Shown: positions 24,142 to 32,917 of the stretch, piece by piece
How the letters are laid out: every line of letters starts with the position of its first letter
Position numbering within the stretch: position 1 is the first letter of the stretch
NCBI GenBank assembly: GCA_002481545.1
Contig: DLEF01000060.1
Location: 1-34,471 of the forward strand
Origin: Cyanobacteria bacterium UBA7753
Lineage (GTDB): Bacteria > Cyanobacteriota > Vampirovibrionia > Gastranaerophilales > Gastranaerophilaceae
Length of the DNA stretch: 34,471 bases
Direction of reading: 5' to 3'
Notes under the pieces: generated by a model
What the model was told of the DNA's origin: nothing
The model's input: the letters and a program-made list of their open reading frames with translations, nothing else
The model's database searches: none
Made by a program: the position numbers and the translations under genes

Positions 24142-24753
24142 ATGAGCAAGCTTGCAAAAGATGAGGATATAAATTTAAAAGAATATTCCGCACTGATTGA
24201 AACAGTGTCAAAGGTGGAGTTTTCAAAGGTATCATCCTACGGATTGATTGAGTATCCGGAGATTTTAAACCTTGCGACACACACTGTTTATCTTGTTTTG
24301 AAAAACGGTTCGGACAATTTATACAACAATGCGTACCTCACAAAAGCCATCAAATGGGAGATAAGAAACGAGATTAGACGTCGTTATCGTTGGTATTCAA
24401 TGAAAAATACCATCCATACAACGACAGCAACAAACGACGACGTCAGAGAAGTTGTATACAAAGCGATAGTATCCGTTGAGGCTATGGCAGAGGCGGAAAA
24501 CCCTGTTGTAGTAAAAGATTCCAAGATGACTCCTTCCGAAAATGCGGAATATGACGAATTGAAATCCAGAATAAAAGTAGCAATCAGCCATCTGCCCGAG
24601 AGAGAACGCAACCTCGTTGAGGCGAAATTCTATCAGGATAAAAAGTTGAAAGAAATCTCGGACGAGTTTAATATATCACAATCCAGGATATCAAGAATTA
24701 TACAGAATGCACTCAAAAAAGTGCGTAAAGAGTTAATGAAACAGGGGATTTAA
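24142..24753 (+). CDS. Small sigma-70-family-like regulator
   Basis: A 203-residue protein. The start at 24142 is preferred because the longer frame to 23968 runs through the repeat element. Residues 60-90 (AYLTKAIKWEIRNEIRRRYRWYS) resemble sigma region 2.3-2.4. Residues 143-200 are a typical region 4 HTH: HLPERERNLVEAKFYQDKKLKEI, then FNISQSRISRIIQNALKKVRKEL. Region 3 is replaced by a short linker. It could be an alternative sigma factor or a sigma-like DNA-binding regulator. Its stop overlaps the gcvPB start by one base (TAATG), so the two are co-expressed. Confidence 0.8.
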   Translation: MSKLAKDEDINLKEYSALIETVSKVEFSKVSSYGLIEYPEILNLATHTVYLVLKNGSDNLYNNAYLTKAIKWEIRNEIRRRYRWYSMKNTIHTTTATNDDVREVVYKAIVSVEAMAEAENPVVVKDSKMTPSENAEYDELKSRIKVAISHLPERERNLVEAKFYQDKKLKEISDEFNISQSRISRIIQNALKKVRKELMKQGI

Positions 24754-26177
24754 TGGAAAATATTTTTGAATATGTAAGGGATAATGTATCGGATGAAATA
24801 ACAAATGATGCAGAAAAATATCTGCCGTCCGAATTTGTAAGAAAAGGTAATATAGGACTTCCGCAGATTAGCGAAGTCGAGGTTATGCGCCACTACAAAG
24901 AAATGAGTGACAAAAACTTTTGCGTGGAATCGGGCATGTACCCGCTAGGCTCTTGTACGATGAAATATAACCCGAAAGTTAACGAAGTTATGGCTGCGTT
25001 AGAAGGGTTTACAAACCTTCATCCGTTGCAATCCGATGAAGATTCTCAAGGTGCACTGGAACTTATGTATAACCTGCAAGAAAGCCTAAAGGTTTTGACA
25101 GGCATGGATGCTGTAACGTTGCAGCCTGCAGCAGGGGCGCACGGTGAGTTTACGGGCATGTTAATCATAAAAAAATATTTTGAGAAAAAAGGCGATTTGA
25201 GAAAGAAAGTTATCGTTCCCGATTCCGCCCACGGTACAAACCCTGCAAGCGCAACAATGGCAGGATTTCATATCATACAAGTAAAATCTAACGACAAAGG
25301 TCAAGTCGATATAGACGACCTTAAAAAGCTTTTGGCTGAACAGGGCGACGATATTGCAGCTATTATGATGACAAACCCTAATACGCTCGGTATATTTGAA
25401 GAACGCGTGCTTGAAATATCAAAGCTTATGCACGAAAACGGCTCACTCTTATATTATGACGGAGCAAACCTGAATGCGATTATGGGTTATACAAACCCTA
25501 AAATAATGGGTTTTGATGTATGTCACGTTAACCTGCATAAGACTTTTGCAACCCCTCACGGAGGCGGAGGTCCCGGAGCAGGACCTGTCGGAGTCGTTGA
25601 AAAATTGAAAGATTATCTCCCTGTTCCGACTATTGAAAAGACAGAGGACGGCAAGTTCGTAAGAAACTATAACAAACCTGACAGCATCGGAAAAGTTCGC
25701 TCATTCTACGGTAATTTCGGAGTACTTGTAAGAGCTTATACATATATTCTTATGATGGGCAAAGACTTGAAACACGTAACCGAAGATGCGGTTCTGAACG
25801 CAAATTATTTGAGAGAACAACTCAAAGATGTTTATGACATCGCATTTGATGAAAGATGTATGCACGAGTTTGTAATCTGCGGAGAAAAACAGAAAGAGGA
25901 AGGCTCATCAACCTTGCATATAGCAAAGAGAATGATGGATTATCAACTTCATCCGCCTACGGTGTACTTCCCTATGATTGTACACGAGGCAATGATGATT
26001 GAGCCTACGGAATCCGAGAACAAAAAGAGATTGGATGATTTCGTTGTCGTTATGAAAAAGATTGCGGAGGAAATCAAACAAAACCCTGATATGGTTAATT
26101 CCGCACCTCACACAACCCCAGTCAAAAAAGTTGACGAAACTCAAGCCGCAAGACACCCTGACTTAAGAGTGAAGTAG
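24753..26177 (+). CDS. gcvPB: Glycine dehydrogenase (decarboxylating) subunit 2
   Basis: A 474-residue protein of the usual P-protein subunit 2 length. The PLP lysine is Lys263 in VNLHKTFATPHGGGGPG. Other family blocks are YPLGSCTMKYNPK near 63-75, QPAAGAHGEFTG near 124-135, and DSAHGTNPASA near 157-167. With subunit 1 (gcvPA), H, T and L proteins it cleaves glycine to CO2, ammonia and methylene-THF. No gcvPA, gcvH or gcvT lies in this window. It is translationally coupled to the sigma-like gene upstream, an unusual pairing. Confidence 0.95.
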   Translation: MENIFEYVRDNVSDEITNDAEKYLPSEFVRKGNIGLPQISEVEVMRHYKEMSDKNFCVESGMYPLGSCTMKYNPKVNEVMAALEGFTNLHPLQSDEDSQGALELMYNLQESLKVLTGMDAVTLQPAAGAHGEFTGMLIIKKYFEKKGDLRKKVIVPDSAHGTNPASATMAGFHIIQVKSNDKGQVDIDDLKKLLAEQGDDIAAIMMTNPNTLGIFEERVLEISKLMHENGSLLYYDGANLNAIMGYTNPKIMGFDVCHVNLHKTFATPHGGGGPGAGPVGVVEKLKDYLPVPTIEKTEDGKFVRNYNKPDSIGKVRSFYGNFGVLVRAYTYILMMGKDLKHVTEDAVLNANYLREQLKDVYDIAFDERCMHEFVICGEKQKEEGSSTLHIAKRMMDYQLHPPTVYFPMIVHEAMMIEPTESENKKRLDDFVVVMKKIAEEIKQNPDMVNSAPHTTPVKKVDETQAARHPDLRVK

Positions 26178-26207
26178 GGGTAGGGGTAAATTTTATTTGG
26201 AGTAAAC

Positions 26208-26621
26208 ATGACTGAATTGGATTTAACTAACTTAAAAAACAGCATTGATAAATTGAAAGAAAGTATTAATGCATATAAATCCATCCAAGATGAAACTATA
26301 AGAAGTTTCATAGAAGATTCATGCGTCAAAAGATTTGAATTTACGGTTGAGACATCATGGAAGATGATGAAAAAATACCTGAAACTTGAATATGGTAAAA
26401 CCGATAAAGAATTAACTATGAACAATATATTCAGGCTTATGGAGGGGTACGGATTTATTAATTCTTGGGAGACTTGGCGGAACTATTATGACAGAAGAAA
26501 CGATACAAGCCATGAATATAATAACGAAAAATCAAAAAAAATATTGGCTATAATTGACGATTTTTACAATGACGTTGATTCTTTGTATAACAATTTAAAA
26601 AAGGCTGTGGAAAACAAATGA
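26208..26621 (+). CDS. HEPN-domain HepT-like toxin / HI0074-family NTase partner
   Basis: A 137-residue, mostly helical protein. The HEPN motif R-x4-H is seen as Arg97-N-D-T-S-His102 within RRNDTSHEY. HI0074/HepT proteins partner with minimal nucleotidyltransferases. In characterised HepT-MntA pairs the HEPN protein is an RNase toxin that the partner AMPylates. GGAG precedes the ATG. The stop overlaps the next start by 4 bp (ATGA). Confidence 0.85.
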   Translation: MTELDLTNLKNSIDKLKESINAYKSIQDETIRSFIEDSCVKRFEFTVETSWKMMKKYLKLEYGKTDKELTMNNIFRLMEGYGFINSWETWRNYYDRRNDTSHEYNNEKSKKILAIIDDFYNDVDSLYNNLKKAVENK

Positions 26622-26914
26622 TATCAGGTATTACAGAGAAAGAAGAGGGTATAATAAAAAATATATTGAATGATTATCGTGATTATTCATTTTATTATTA
26701 CGGCTCAAGAGTAAAAGGAACTTATGAAAAAACTTCTGATTTGGATATCTTAATAAAAGGACAAACAGAAATCCCGCTATCAGCTTTAAGTGAAATAAAA
26801 GATAAATTTGATGAGAGCAACCTGCCTTATATAGTAAATTTTTGTGATATCCATGGAATTGATGAAAATTTTTACAACCACATAAAAAATGACCTTAGAA
26901 AAATAGAATTATAG
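26618..26914 (+). CDS. Minimal nucleotidyltransferase, MntA-like antitoxin
   Basis: A 98-residue protein with the MNT signature: Gly29-Ser30-Arg31, nine residues, then Asp41-x-Asp43 (GSRVKGTYEKTSDLDI). The third acidic position is probably in VNFCDIHG near residue 74. It should transfer AMP or similar to the HEPN partner encoded just before it. The toxin-first order and 4-bp overlap are typical of this class. Confidence 0.87.
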   Translation: MISGITEKEEGIIKNILNDYRDYSFYYYGSRVKGTYEKTSDLDILIKGQTEIPLSALSEIKDKFDESNLPYIVNFCDIHGIDENFYNHIKNDLRKIEL

Positions 26915-26998
26915 GCGTTTCTCAAACTTTCTCAAGTCGTTATATTTACTAAATCACAAGTATTATAAATCATGTTAATTTTATGATAATATATCCAT

Positions 26999-27543
26999 AT
27001 GGAAGAAATTGTGCAAATCCAAAATTTAATTTATGAAATCAGGGGATATAAAGTAATGTTTGACAGTACCTTGCAAGACTTTACGAGGTTGAAACGAAGG
27101 TTCTGAATCAGGCTGTCAAAAGGAATATAGAAAGATTTCCTCAAGATTTTATGTTCCGATTAACCGAGCAAGAGTGGCAAGATTTCAAGGTGAGGTCACA
27201 AATTGTGACCTCACCTAAAGGTGGCGGAAGACAATATTTGCCGTATGTTTTTACAGAATAAGGGGTGTCAATGTTGTCATCTGTTTTAAAATCTAAAAGA
27301 GCAATTCAAGTAAACGTACAAATAATGAGAACTTTTGTTAAGTTAAGGCAATGGGCTATTGAAAATAAAGATTTATCTTTAAGGTTAAAGGAACTTGAAC
27401 AACAATTCATTCAACATTGTGAAGAGAATAATCATAATACAGCCGAGACAAAACAGCACCTTATTCAAATATATGAAGCTATCCAGTTACTTATGGACAG
27501 AACGAAACCTTCTAAAATAGGTTTTATCAAAGACGAAGATTAA
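26999..27543 (+). pseudogene. ORF6N-domain protein, broken by frameshift and nonsense
   Basis: Reading from the ATG at 26999 gives an ORF6N start (IQNLIYEIRGYKVMFDS), but one base is missing near 27067/27068. Restoring it gives DLARLYEVETKVLNQAVKRN, the conserved ORF6N core, then RFPQDFMFRLTEQEW. A second lesion lies at 27259-27261, TAA where family members have a Gln codon (TEQGVSML). The frame then continues intact to 27543 with the usual C-terminal coiled coil (LRLKELEQQFIQHC). ORF6N proteins are mobile-element-associated DNA-binding proteins. The downstream part (GTG at 27265) could still yield a 92-residue fragment. Confidence 0.85.
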
Positions 27544-27614
27544 ATAATAATATTTTATGTTGAAAACTTTTCTTTTGTTGTAGAATAATGATGTATACTA
27601 AAAGGGATATAAAA

Positions 27615-28787
27615 ATGGCTAAAAATAAGAAAAAAATAAAAGTTGCGTTTCCTCATATGGGAACGATTTCAATTGCGTGGGCGTCAGCATTAAGAAAAAT
27701 CGGTGTAGAACCGCTGGTTCCGCCATATACAAGCAAACGTACATTGTCTTTGGGAACGAAAAACTCTCCTGAGGCTATATGTTTGCCGTATAAATTAATC
27801 TTAGGGAACTTTATAGAAGCTATCGAAAACGGTGCTGACTACGTTGCAATGATTACTTCTCCCGGTATTTGCAGACTCGGTGAATACGGGAATAACATAA
27901 AACAAACCCTTGAAGATTTGGGTTACAAAGCTAACTATATTGAGCTTTCACTCTATGACGGTTTCAAAGGTTTGTACAGATTCTTGGTACAATTGACGGG
28001 CAGAAACAACCCTATACAGATTATCAGAACATTAAATATTGTTATCAGAAAGATTTTCGCTTTAGATGAATTGGATCAGGCTTTGTCATACTACAGAGCA
28101 AGAGAAGTTAAACAGGATGAGGCAGAAAAGAATTATAAGAAAGCACTTAACTTGATTAAGAATGCCGATAAAACTTCCGACTTGAAGAAAGCTTTGAAAA
28201 AAGGTTTGGCATTGATTGAATCAACAAAGATTGATCCGAACAGAGACGTATTATATGTTGATATTACGGGCGAAATCTATGTTGTAAACGACCAGTTCTC
28301 TAACCAAAACCTTGAGCAAGAACTCGGCAGAATGGGCGTTCAGACGAGAAAGAGCCTTACCGTTAGTTCATTCTTAAAAGATGCTATTATTCCTAAAGCA
28401 TTCAGAAAAGGTGAAACTCACTTAGAGCGTGCAAACAGACTTGCAAAACCTTATCTTACAAGAGATATAGGCGGTGATGCACTTGAGTGTGTTTCCGATG
28501 TGGCTTATGCAAATAAAAGACATATTGACGGTATTATCCACGTAAGTCCGTTTACTTGCATGCCTGAAATTATGTCACAGAACATCTTCCCTGCAATGAG
28601 AGAAGACGGCAGTGTACCTATTCTGACATTGATTATGGATGAGCAAACAGGTCGTGCCGGCTACATTACCAGATTAGAGGCTTTCGTTGACTTGATGAGA
28701 AGAAAAAAACGTAAAGAAAAAGCAAAACTCGATTTGGATGCAGAGCCAAAGGAAGAAGAAAAAACAGAAGAAACAGCTAAAAAATAA
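27615..28787 (+). CDS. 2-hydroxyacyl-CoA dehydratase/activase-related protein
   Basis: A 390-residue protein. The ATG at 27615 has AAGGGA just upstream; the open frame begins at 27588 but lacks such support. Conserved cysteines in family-like contexts are Cys56 (SPEAICLPYK), Cys86 (SPGICRLGEYG) and Cys315 (SPFTCMPEIM), likely ligands of an iron-sulphur cluster. It resembles the CoA-substrate-specific activase/BcrB-like (DUF2229 and related) proteins that are often misnamed dehydratases. The true substrate is unknown. The C-terminal 30 residues are Lys/Glu-rich and probably disordered. No partner ATPase (HgdC) gene is nearby. Confidence 0.8.
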   Translation: MAKNKKKIKVAFPHMGTISIAWASALRKIGVEPLVPPYTSKRTLSLGTKNSPEAICLPYKLILGNFIEAIENGADYVAMITSPGICRLGEYGNNIKQTLEDLGYKANYIELSLYDGFKGLYRFLVQLTGRNNPIQIIRTLNIVIRKIFALDELDQALSYYRAREVKQDEAEKNYKKALNLIKNADKTSDLKKALKKGLALIESTKIDPNRDVLYVDITGEIYVVNDQFSNQNLEQELGRMGVQTRKSLTVSSFLKDAIIPKAFRKGETHLERANRLAKPYLTRDIGGDALECVSDVAYANKRHIDGIIHVSPFTCMPEIMSQNIFPAMREDGSVPILTLIMDEQTGRAGYITRLEAFVDLMRRKKRKEKAKLDLDAEPKEEEKTEETAKK

Positions 28788-28867
28788 TAATGTAATTGCA
28801 GAAGGTGCAAGGGATGGTATAACTGATTGCACTTTCAATTTTCAACTAAAGAGAAGGAACACTAAAA

Positions 28868-29764
28868 ATGTTAGCGAAATTTGCAATTTTTTGTAAGAAT
28901 TTGACGGATTGGTTCAAATCCGACAGATGCTTTTTAAAGTACTTCGCTCAAGCTTTTCCGCTTGCGAATAATTTGTTATTACTTACGTTTGTATTACTTG
29001 CAATATTTATAATTTCAATGTATATGGTTATTGCAGCACAAATGGCAATAAATCCTACTTTATCATTGGTAATTGTTATATTATTATCCTCGGCACTCGC
29101 TGCGGGATTTTTCTATGCAATAAAACACACAACAGATAAGCAAATGAAGGGCGAAAAAGTCGAAAAAACTAATATCAAATTGGCAGTAAGCACCTTTTAT
29201 ACAGGGGTTGGCGAATATTATTTGTCATTTATCTGTATGTTTGTGGTGTTCTTTATCCTTGCGGGGCTTGTTATCGCAGGAACATTCTTCCTTGCGGATA
29301 AACTGATATGCTCTGTTTCAGCATTGGGTTTGGATGCCGCGTCTATTTATGTAATACTTGCAGATCCTAATCAGGTCGGAGCTTTGACTCAGTCAATTTC
29401 TCCTCAACAGCAGCAGTATCTCAGATATTGGTGCAGATTGTTCCTGTTTACGACACAGGCATTTACATTCTTGATTATGCTTTGGATACCTGAAGTTATG
29501 TATGCACGAAAAAATATCTTTACAGCGTTCTTTACATCAATTAAAAAGATATTTTCGGATTTCCCGAGAGCATTGTGCGTATATTTAACAACAATGTTTT
29601 TGAACTATATGTTGGCACTGTTTATTGTACTATTCAGCAGATTTAGTATAATATCCTTCCTGTTGAATATAGTATCACTCTATTTGTTGGTATATGTATT
29701 CTATGCAATATTTATCTATTACAAGACGATGTTCATAGAAAACACCAGAGAATGGATTGCCTAG
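28868..29764 (+). CDS. Six-segment membrane protein of unknown function
   Basis: A 298-residue protein with GAAGGA before the ATG. Hydrophobic segments lie near 32-58, 60-82, 118-142, 190-213, 238-260 and 265-288. The N terminus (MLAKFAIFCKNLTDWFKSDRCFLKYF) is amphipathic. Charged loops lie between segments 2 and 3 and between 4 and 5. The family is not recognised; it has the look of a DUF975/YciC-like integral membrane protein, a weak impression only. It runs with the two genes that follow. Confidence 0.7.
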   Translation: MLAKFAIFCKNLTDWFKSDRCFLKYFAQAFPLANNLLLLTFVLLAIFIISMYMVIAAQMAINPTLSLVIVILLSSALAAGFFYAIKHTTDKQMKGEKVEKTNIKLAVSTFYTGVGEYYLSFICMFVVFFILAGLVIAGTFFLADKLICSVSALGLDAASIYVILADPNQVGALTQSISPQQQQYLRYWCRLFLFTTQAFTFLIMLWIPEVMYARKNIFTAFFTSIKKIFSDFPRALCVYLTTMFLNYMLALFIVLFSRFSIISFLLNIVSLYLLVYVFYAIFIYYKTMFIENTREWIA

Positions 29765-29805
29765 CGGGTAGGGGTAAATAGAAGTAAATATAAGGAGAGA
29801 ATATT

Positions 29806-30297
29806 ATGGCAAGAATTTTGAAAATAGGAAATAATGCTCCGTTGGTATATTTCACGCCGAATGAATCTGCCCAAATACCAAACATCCGGATGGGAAAGCA
29901 TAGCAATATTAGTACAAATCTTGAATTGCTCCATAACAAAAATATGTTCCGGCATGTTAATGACAGAACAATGGGTGCATTGGATAATTATGCCGAACAT
30001 AAAGGTTTGTCTGTTTATATAACTCCTTCACATAAGACAGAGGCTAAAGATACTTTAGATATAAGTGTATATCCGAAAAAAGAGTCAAGTAAAATTAAAA
30101 ATTTCAGCTTTAGTACAAAATTGAATAACGGCAGACATTCTGTTGCGGATTTTCTGACTGATTTGCATAAAACCATCACAGACGGAGTAAAACAAGCAGA
30201 AAATAAAAATGTAAATAATATTGCAAAGCCTTCTAAATTAAAAGATTTTAAGATGTGGTGCAAAAATGTTACCGACCGTATTAAAGGAAATAATTAA
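29806..30297 (+). CDS. Hypothetical soluble protein
   Basis: A 163-residue, Lys/Asn-rich protein with AAGGAG before the ATG. It has no signal peptide, membrane segment or known motif. A HVNDRTMGALDNYAEHKGLSV region and a Lys-rich C terminus are visible. It lies between the membrane protein and miaA on the same strand. I do not recognise the family. Confidence 0.65.
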   Translation: MARILKIGNNAPLVYFTPNESAQIPNIRMGKHSNISTNLELLHNKNMFRHVNDRTMGALDNYAEHKGLSVYITPSHKTEAKDTLDISVYPKKESSKIKNFSFSTKLNNGRHSVADFLTDLHKTITDGVKQAENKNVNNIAKPSKLKDFKMWCKNVTDRIKGNN

Positions 30298-30331
30298 AAC
30301 CATCAATTTATTTTGATAAAATTTTTATAAA

Positions 30332-31192
30332 ATGACAAAGACAAGTAAGAAAAAAGTAATAGCGATAGCAGGTCCTACGGCGAGCGGAAAAACAAAGCTT
30401 GCAATTGAAACTGCCCATAAAGTCGGAGGAGAAATTATTTCCGCCGATTCAAGGCTTTTGTATAAAGGGTTTAATATCACGGCAGCAAAACCTACAATGG
30501 AGGAGCGTGAAGGTATCCCGCATTTTTTGATAGATGTCGTGGAACCGGAAGTCAATTATACCGTTGCTGATTTTAAGGATGAGGCAGAGAGACGAATTGA
30601 GGAGATAACGGAAAGAGGGCATATCCCGATTGTAGCGGGCGGAACAGGGCTCTATTTCAGAATTTTATTGGAAAACTATGCACTCCCTAAAATAGAGTGT
30701 AAACCCGAATTAAGAGCGGAATTAGAAAAAGAATCCAATGAAGATTTGTACAAAGAATTGTGCGAAAAAGATCCCGTCTATGCAGAAAAAGTGCATATCA
30801 ATAACAGAGTAAGACTGATAAGAGTGTTAGAGGTGATTAGGAGCCTTAATAAGCCTTTTTCGGAGGCTTGCGGGCTAAAGGAGCCCGAGTATGATGTCGA
30901 GTGGATATTTCCTAAAATAGAGTCGAGAGAGGTCTTGTATGACAGAATAAATAAAAGAGTCGATAAAATGCTTGAGATGGGAATGCTTGAGGAAACAAAA
31001 CAATTATTGGCTAAGCATAGCAGAATAAAAAATATTACTGAAACAATCGGTTACAAAGAAATGATAAGTTATTTGGACGGGAAATGCTCGCTTGAAGAGG
31101 CGGTTGAGACATTGAAACGTAACACAAGACGTTACGCAAAACGACAGCTTACGTGGTTTAGAAGGACTCCGGAGCTTGAAGTAAATATATAA
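30332..31192 (+). CDS. miaA: tRNA dimethylallyltransferase
   Basis: A 286-residue protein. Walker A is GPTASGKT at 14-21. Other MiaA signatures are ISADSRLLYKGFNITAAKPT, VAGGTGLYFRILLEN and IGYKEMISYLDG, with a C-terminal KRNTRRYAKRQLTWFRR block. It adds a dimethylallyl group to A37 of tRNAs that read UNN codons. No Shine-Dalgarno is visible: the 10 nt before the ATG are ATTTTTATAA. TAAAAT at 30317 is a possible -10 box, so a leaderless or very short leader is possible. Confidence 0.95.
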   Translation: MTKTSKKKVIAIAGPTASGKTKLAIETAHKVGGEIISADSRLLYKGFNITAAKPTMEEREGIPHFLIDVVEPEVNYTVADFKDEAERRIEEITERGHIPIVAGGTGLYFRILLENYALPKIECKPELRAELEKESNEDLYKELCEKDPVYAEKVHINNRVRLIRVLEVIRSLNKPFSEACGLKEPEYDVEWIFPKIESREVLYDRINKRVDKMLEMGMLEETKQLLAKHSRIKNITETIGYKEMISYLDGKCSLEEAVETLKRNTRRYAKRQLTWFRRTPELEVNI

Positions 31193-31474
31193 TACATGCC
31201 CCGAGTTTGATATCAAAAGTATGTGATATTTAATAAATAGACATGTACCAAACAAAAATTGATACAAAAATTTACAAAAACATGTAGCAAAAAAATTTTG
31301 ATTTGTGTATTATATATAATGATATGTATTTCTTATTATTACAAGAGTTCAAGACAACAAATCATCAATTATATCAACTAAATGGAACATAGTATTTATT
31401 GTTACAATTCATAATAAAGAAAGAAAAATATATAGGTTTACTGTAAAATTAAATAAAGATAGTGGTGTGAAGAA
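31193..31474. other. AT-rich intergenic region
   Basis: ACATGTA occurs at 31241-31247 and 31280-31286 as a direct repeat. A TATAAT string at 31315 has no -35 at the right distance. No tRNA or terminator of note is seen. Confidence 0.35.
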
Positions 31475-32311
31475 ATGCTGGATACTTACGAAGATTTAAC
31501 TGATTACAATTTTTACTCAAGCAGATTAGATATGAATTTAATCTCAAACATTGTTGAGTGCTTGAAAGATATTCTTGCCGAGGACAAAAAAGAGGCGCAA
31601 CCTTTGTTTCTTCACGTCAGAGACAACTTTATTATGGATATAGCAAGAAAAGTTGTCAAAGAAAAGAAAAAAACATTTTTAATCGGTATAACAGGTGAAA
31701 GCGCATCAGGTAAAACGGTTTTTGTTGACAATACCGTAAAAGCATGCGTAAAAGATAACAGAGAAGGTATTTATACGGTTATCCGTCAGGATGATTATTA
31801 CAAAGATACCTCAAAAGAACTTCAAGATGCGGGCAGTTATGAAGCATTGTTCAAGACAGGTTTCAGCTTTGATACTCCTGATGTTATTGATTTGAAGCTC
31901 TTGAGAGAACATCTTATCTGCTTAAAGGCAGGCAAGGCTATTGTATCTCCTAAATACGATTTCAAAACCTGTGTATCAGACATAAACGGTGAGATTAAGA
32001 AACCTGCAAAAGTAATTCTTACCGAAGGTTTGTATGTGTTAAATAAGGAAGTCCGTGACATCATGGACGTAAAAGTATACGTATTTACTCCGTTAAATGT
32101 TGTAAAAGACAGATGGTACAAACGTGCCGCATCAAGAGGAAAAACGGGTGTTGCTGCTGATATGCAATATGCCGACGTAAACAAAACGGCGCAACAGTAT
32201 ATCAGACCGAACTATGAAACCGCTGATTGTATTATTAACGGCATGGTTACGCAAGAATATATCCAACAAATTACCGATAAAATCCTTGTTAGCCTGTCAG
32301 AAATATGCTAA
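31475..32311 (+). CDS. Uridine kinase / phosphoribulokinase-family P-loop protein
   Basis: A 278-residue protein. An N-terminal extension of about 65 residues precedes Walker A GESASGKT at 74-81. VIRQDDYYKDTS matches the uridine-kinase substrate region, and SPKYDFKT and LTEGLYVL match later family blocks. The C-terminal QYIRPNYETADCIING is also family-like. It probably phosphorylates a nucleoside or other small hydroxylated compound. The exact substrate is unknown, and the N-terminal extension is unusual for Udk. Confidence 0.82.
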   Translation: MLDTYEDLTDYNFYSSRLDMNLISNIVECLKDILAEDKKEAQPLFLHVRDNFIMDIARKVVKEKKKTFLIGITGESASGKTVFVDNTVKACVKDNREGIYTVIRQDDYYKDTSKELQDAGSYEALFKTGFSFDTPDVIDLKLLREHLICLKAGKAIVSPKYDFKTCVSDINGEIKKPAKVILTEGLYVLNKEVRDIMDVKVYVFTPLNVVKDRWYKRAASRGKTGVAADMQYADVNKTAQQYIRPNYETADCIINGMVTQEYIQQITDKILVSLSEIC

Positions 32312-32514
32312 TCCTAATCGTTTAAGAAAATTTATGTGTATGTCAGAACCCTTGATATAGTCTGTTAAAAGAGACTTGCTTTGTCGTGTTCATAAATGGT
32401 TTTGTTAAGAAATATTACAAATGTTTACTCCAATGGTCAATTTCTAATTCTAAAAAAACTTTATATAAGTGGGATAAGTTATAGAGTACATTAATAATAT
32501 AAGGAATTAAGATT

Positions 32515-32757
32515 ATGTCAGTTGGAGCACAAGATCGTATTGACAGATTGTTAGTCAAGAAATATGCAAAAGAACAAGTAGATAACCATGATTTAGTTAA
32601 TTCAATGGTTTCGCCTGAAAAAATGATGGAAGCAATGAATGATTATGCCGAAGTGCATAGAAATATTATGTTTATATCAAACAGAATCAGTAATATATGC
32701 TCATGTATTAACGCAAAGGCGCGGTATAACCAGAATTTGCAGGCTCGAGCCAGTTAG
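32515..32757 (+). CDS. Small helical protein of unknown function
   Basis: An 80-residue protein with AAGGA before the ATG. It is mostly predicted helix, with several Met and two Cys near the C terminus (NICSCINAK). The family is not recognised. A hairpin lies just after the stop. It is convergent with ftsZ, and a role in division is not supported by any motif. Confidence 0.65.
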   Translation: MSVGAQDRIDRLLVKKYAKEQVDNHDLVNSMVSPEKMMEAMNDYAEVHRNIMFISNRISNICSCINAKARYNQNLQARAS

Positions 32758-32786
32758 TTAATACTGCAAATAAAATGTAAAATATG

Positions 32787-32817
32787 CTGTTAAAACCTGA
32801 TTTTTAGGTTTTAATAG
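32787..32817 (+). terminator. Hairpin after the small gene
   Basis: TTAAAACCT (32790-32798), loop GATTTTT, AGGTTTTAA (32806-32814), with outer GCT/AGC pairs. The stem is AT-rich and there is no strong T-run, so it is a weak terminator or attenuator-like hairpin. Confidence 0.5.
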
Positions 32818-32861
32818 CAATTAAATAAAAAATTTCACCCCCTCCCCCTCTATTCGATAAT

Positions 32862-32895
32862 AAAAAAAGGATGATTGAAAAATCATCCTTTTTTT
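32862..32895. terminator. ftsZ terminator, bidirectional
   Basis: GGATGATT (32869-32876), GAAA tetraloop, AATCATCC (32881-32888), flanked by a run of A and a run of T. It works for ftsZ on the minus strand and for the small gene on the plus strand. Confidence 0.88.
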
Positions 32896-32917
32896 ATTTT
32901 ATATTCGTATTTATTAC

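Noticed and set aside
31298..31320. TTGATT and TATAAT as a promoter for the uridine-kinase-like gene
   Set aside because: The spacer is 11 bp, and the gene starts about 155 bp further on without a better-supported link.
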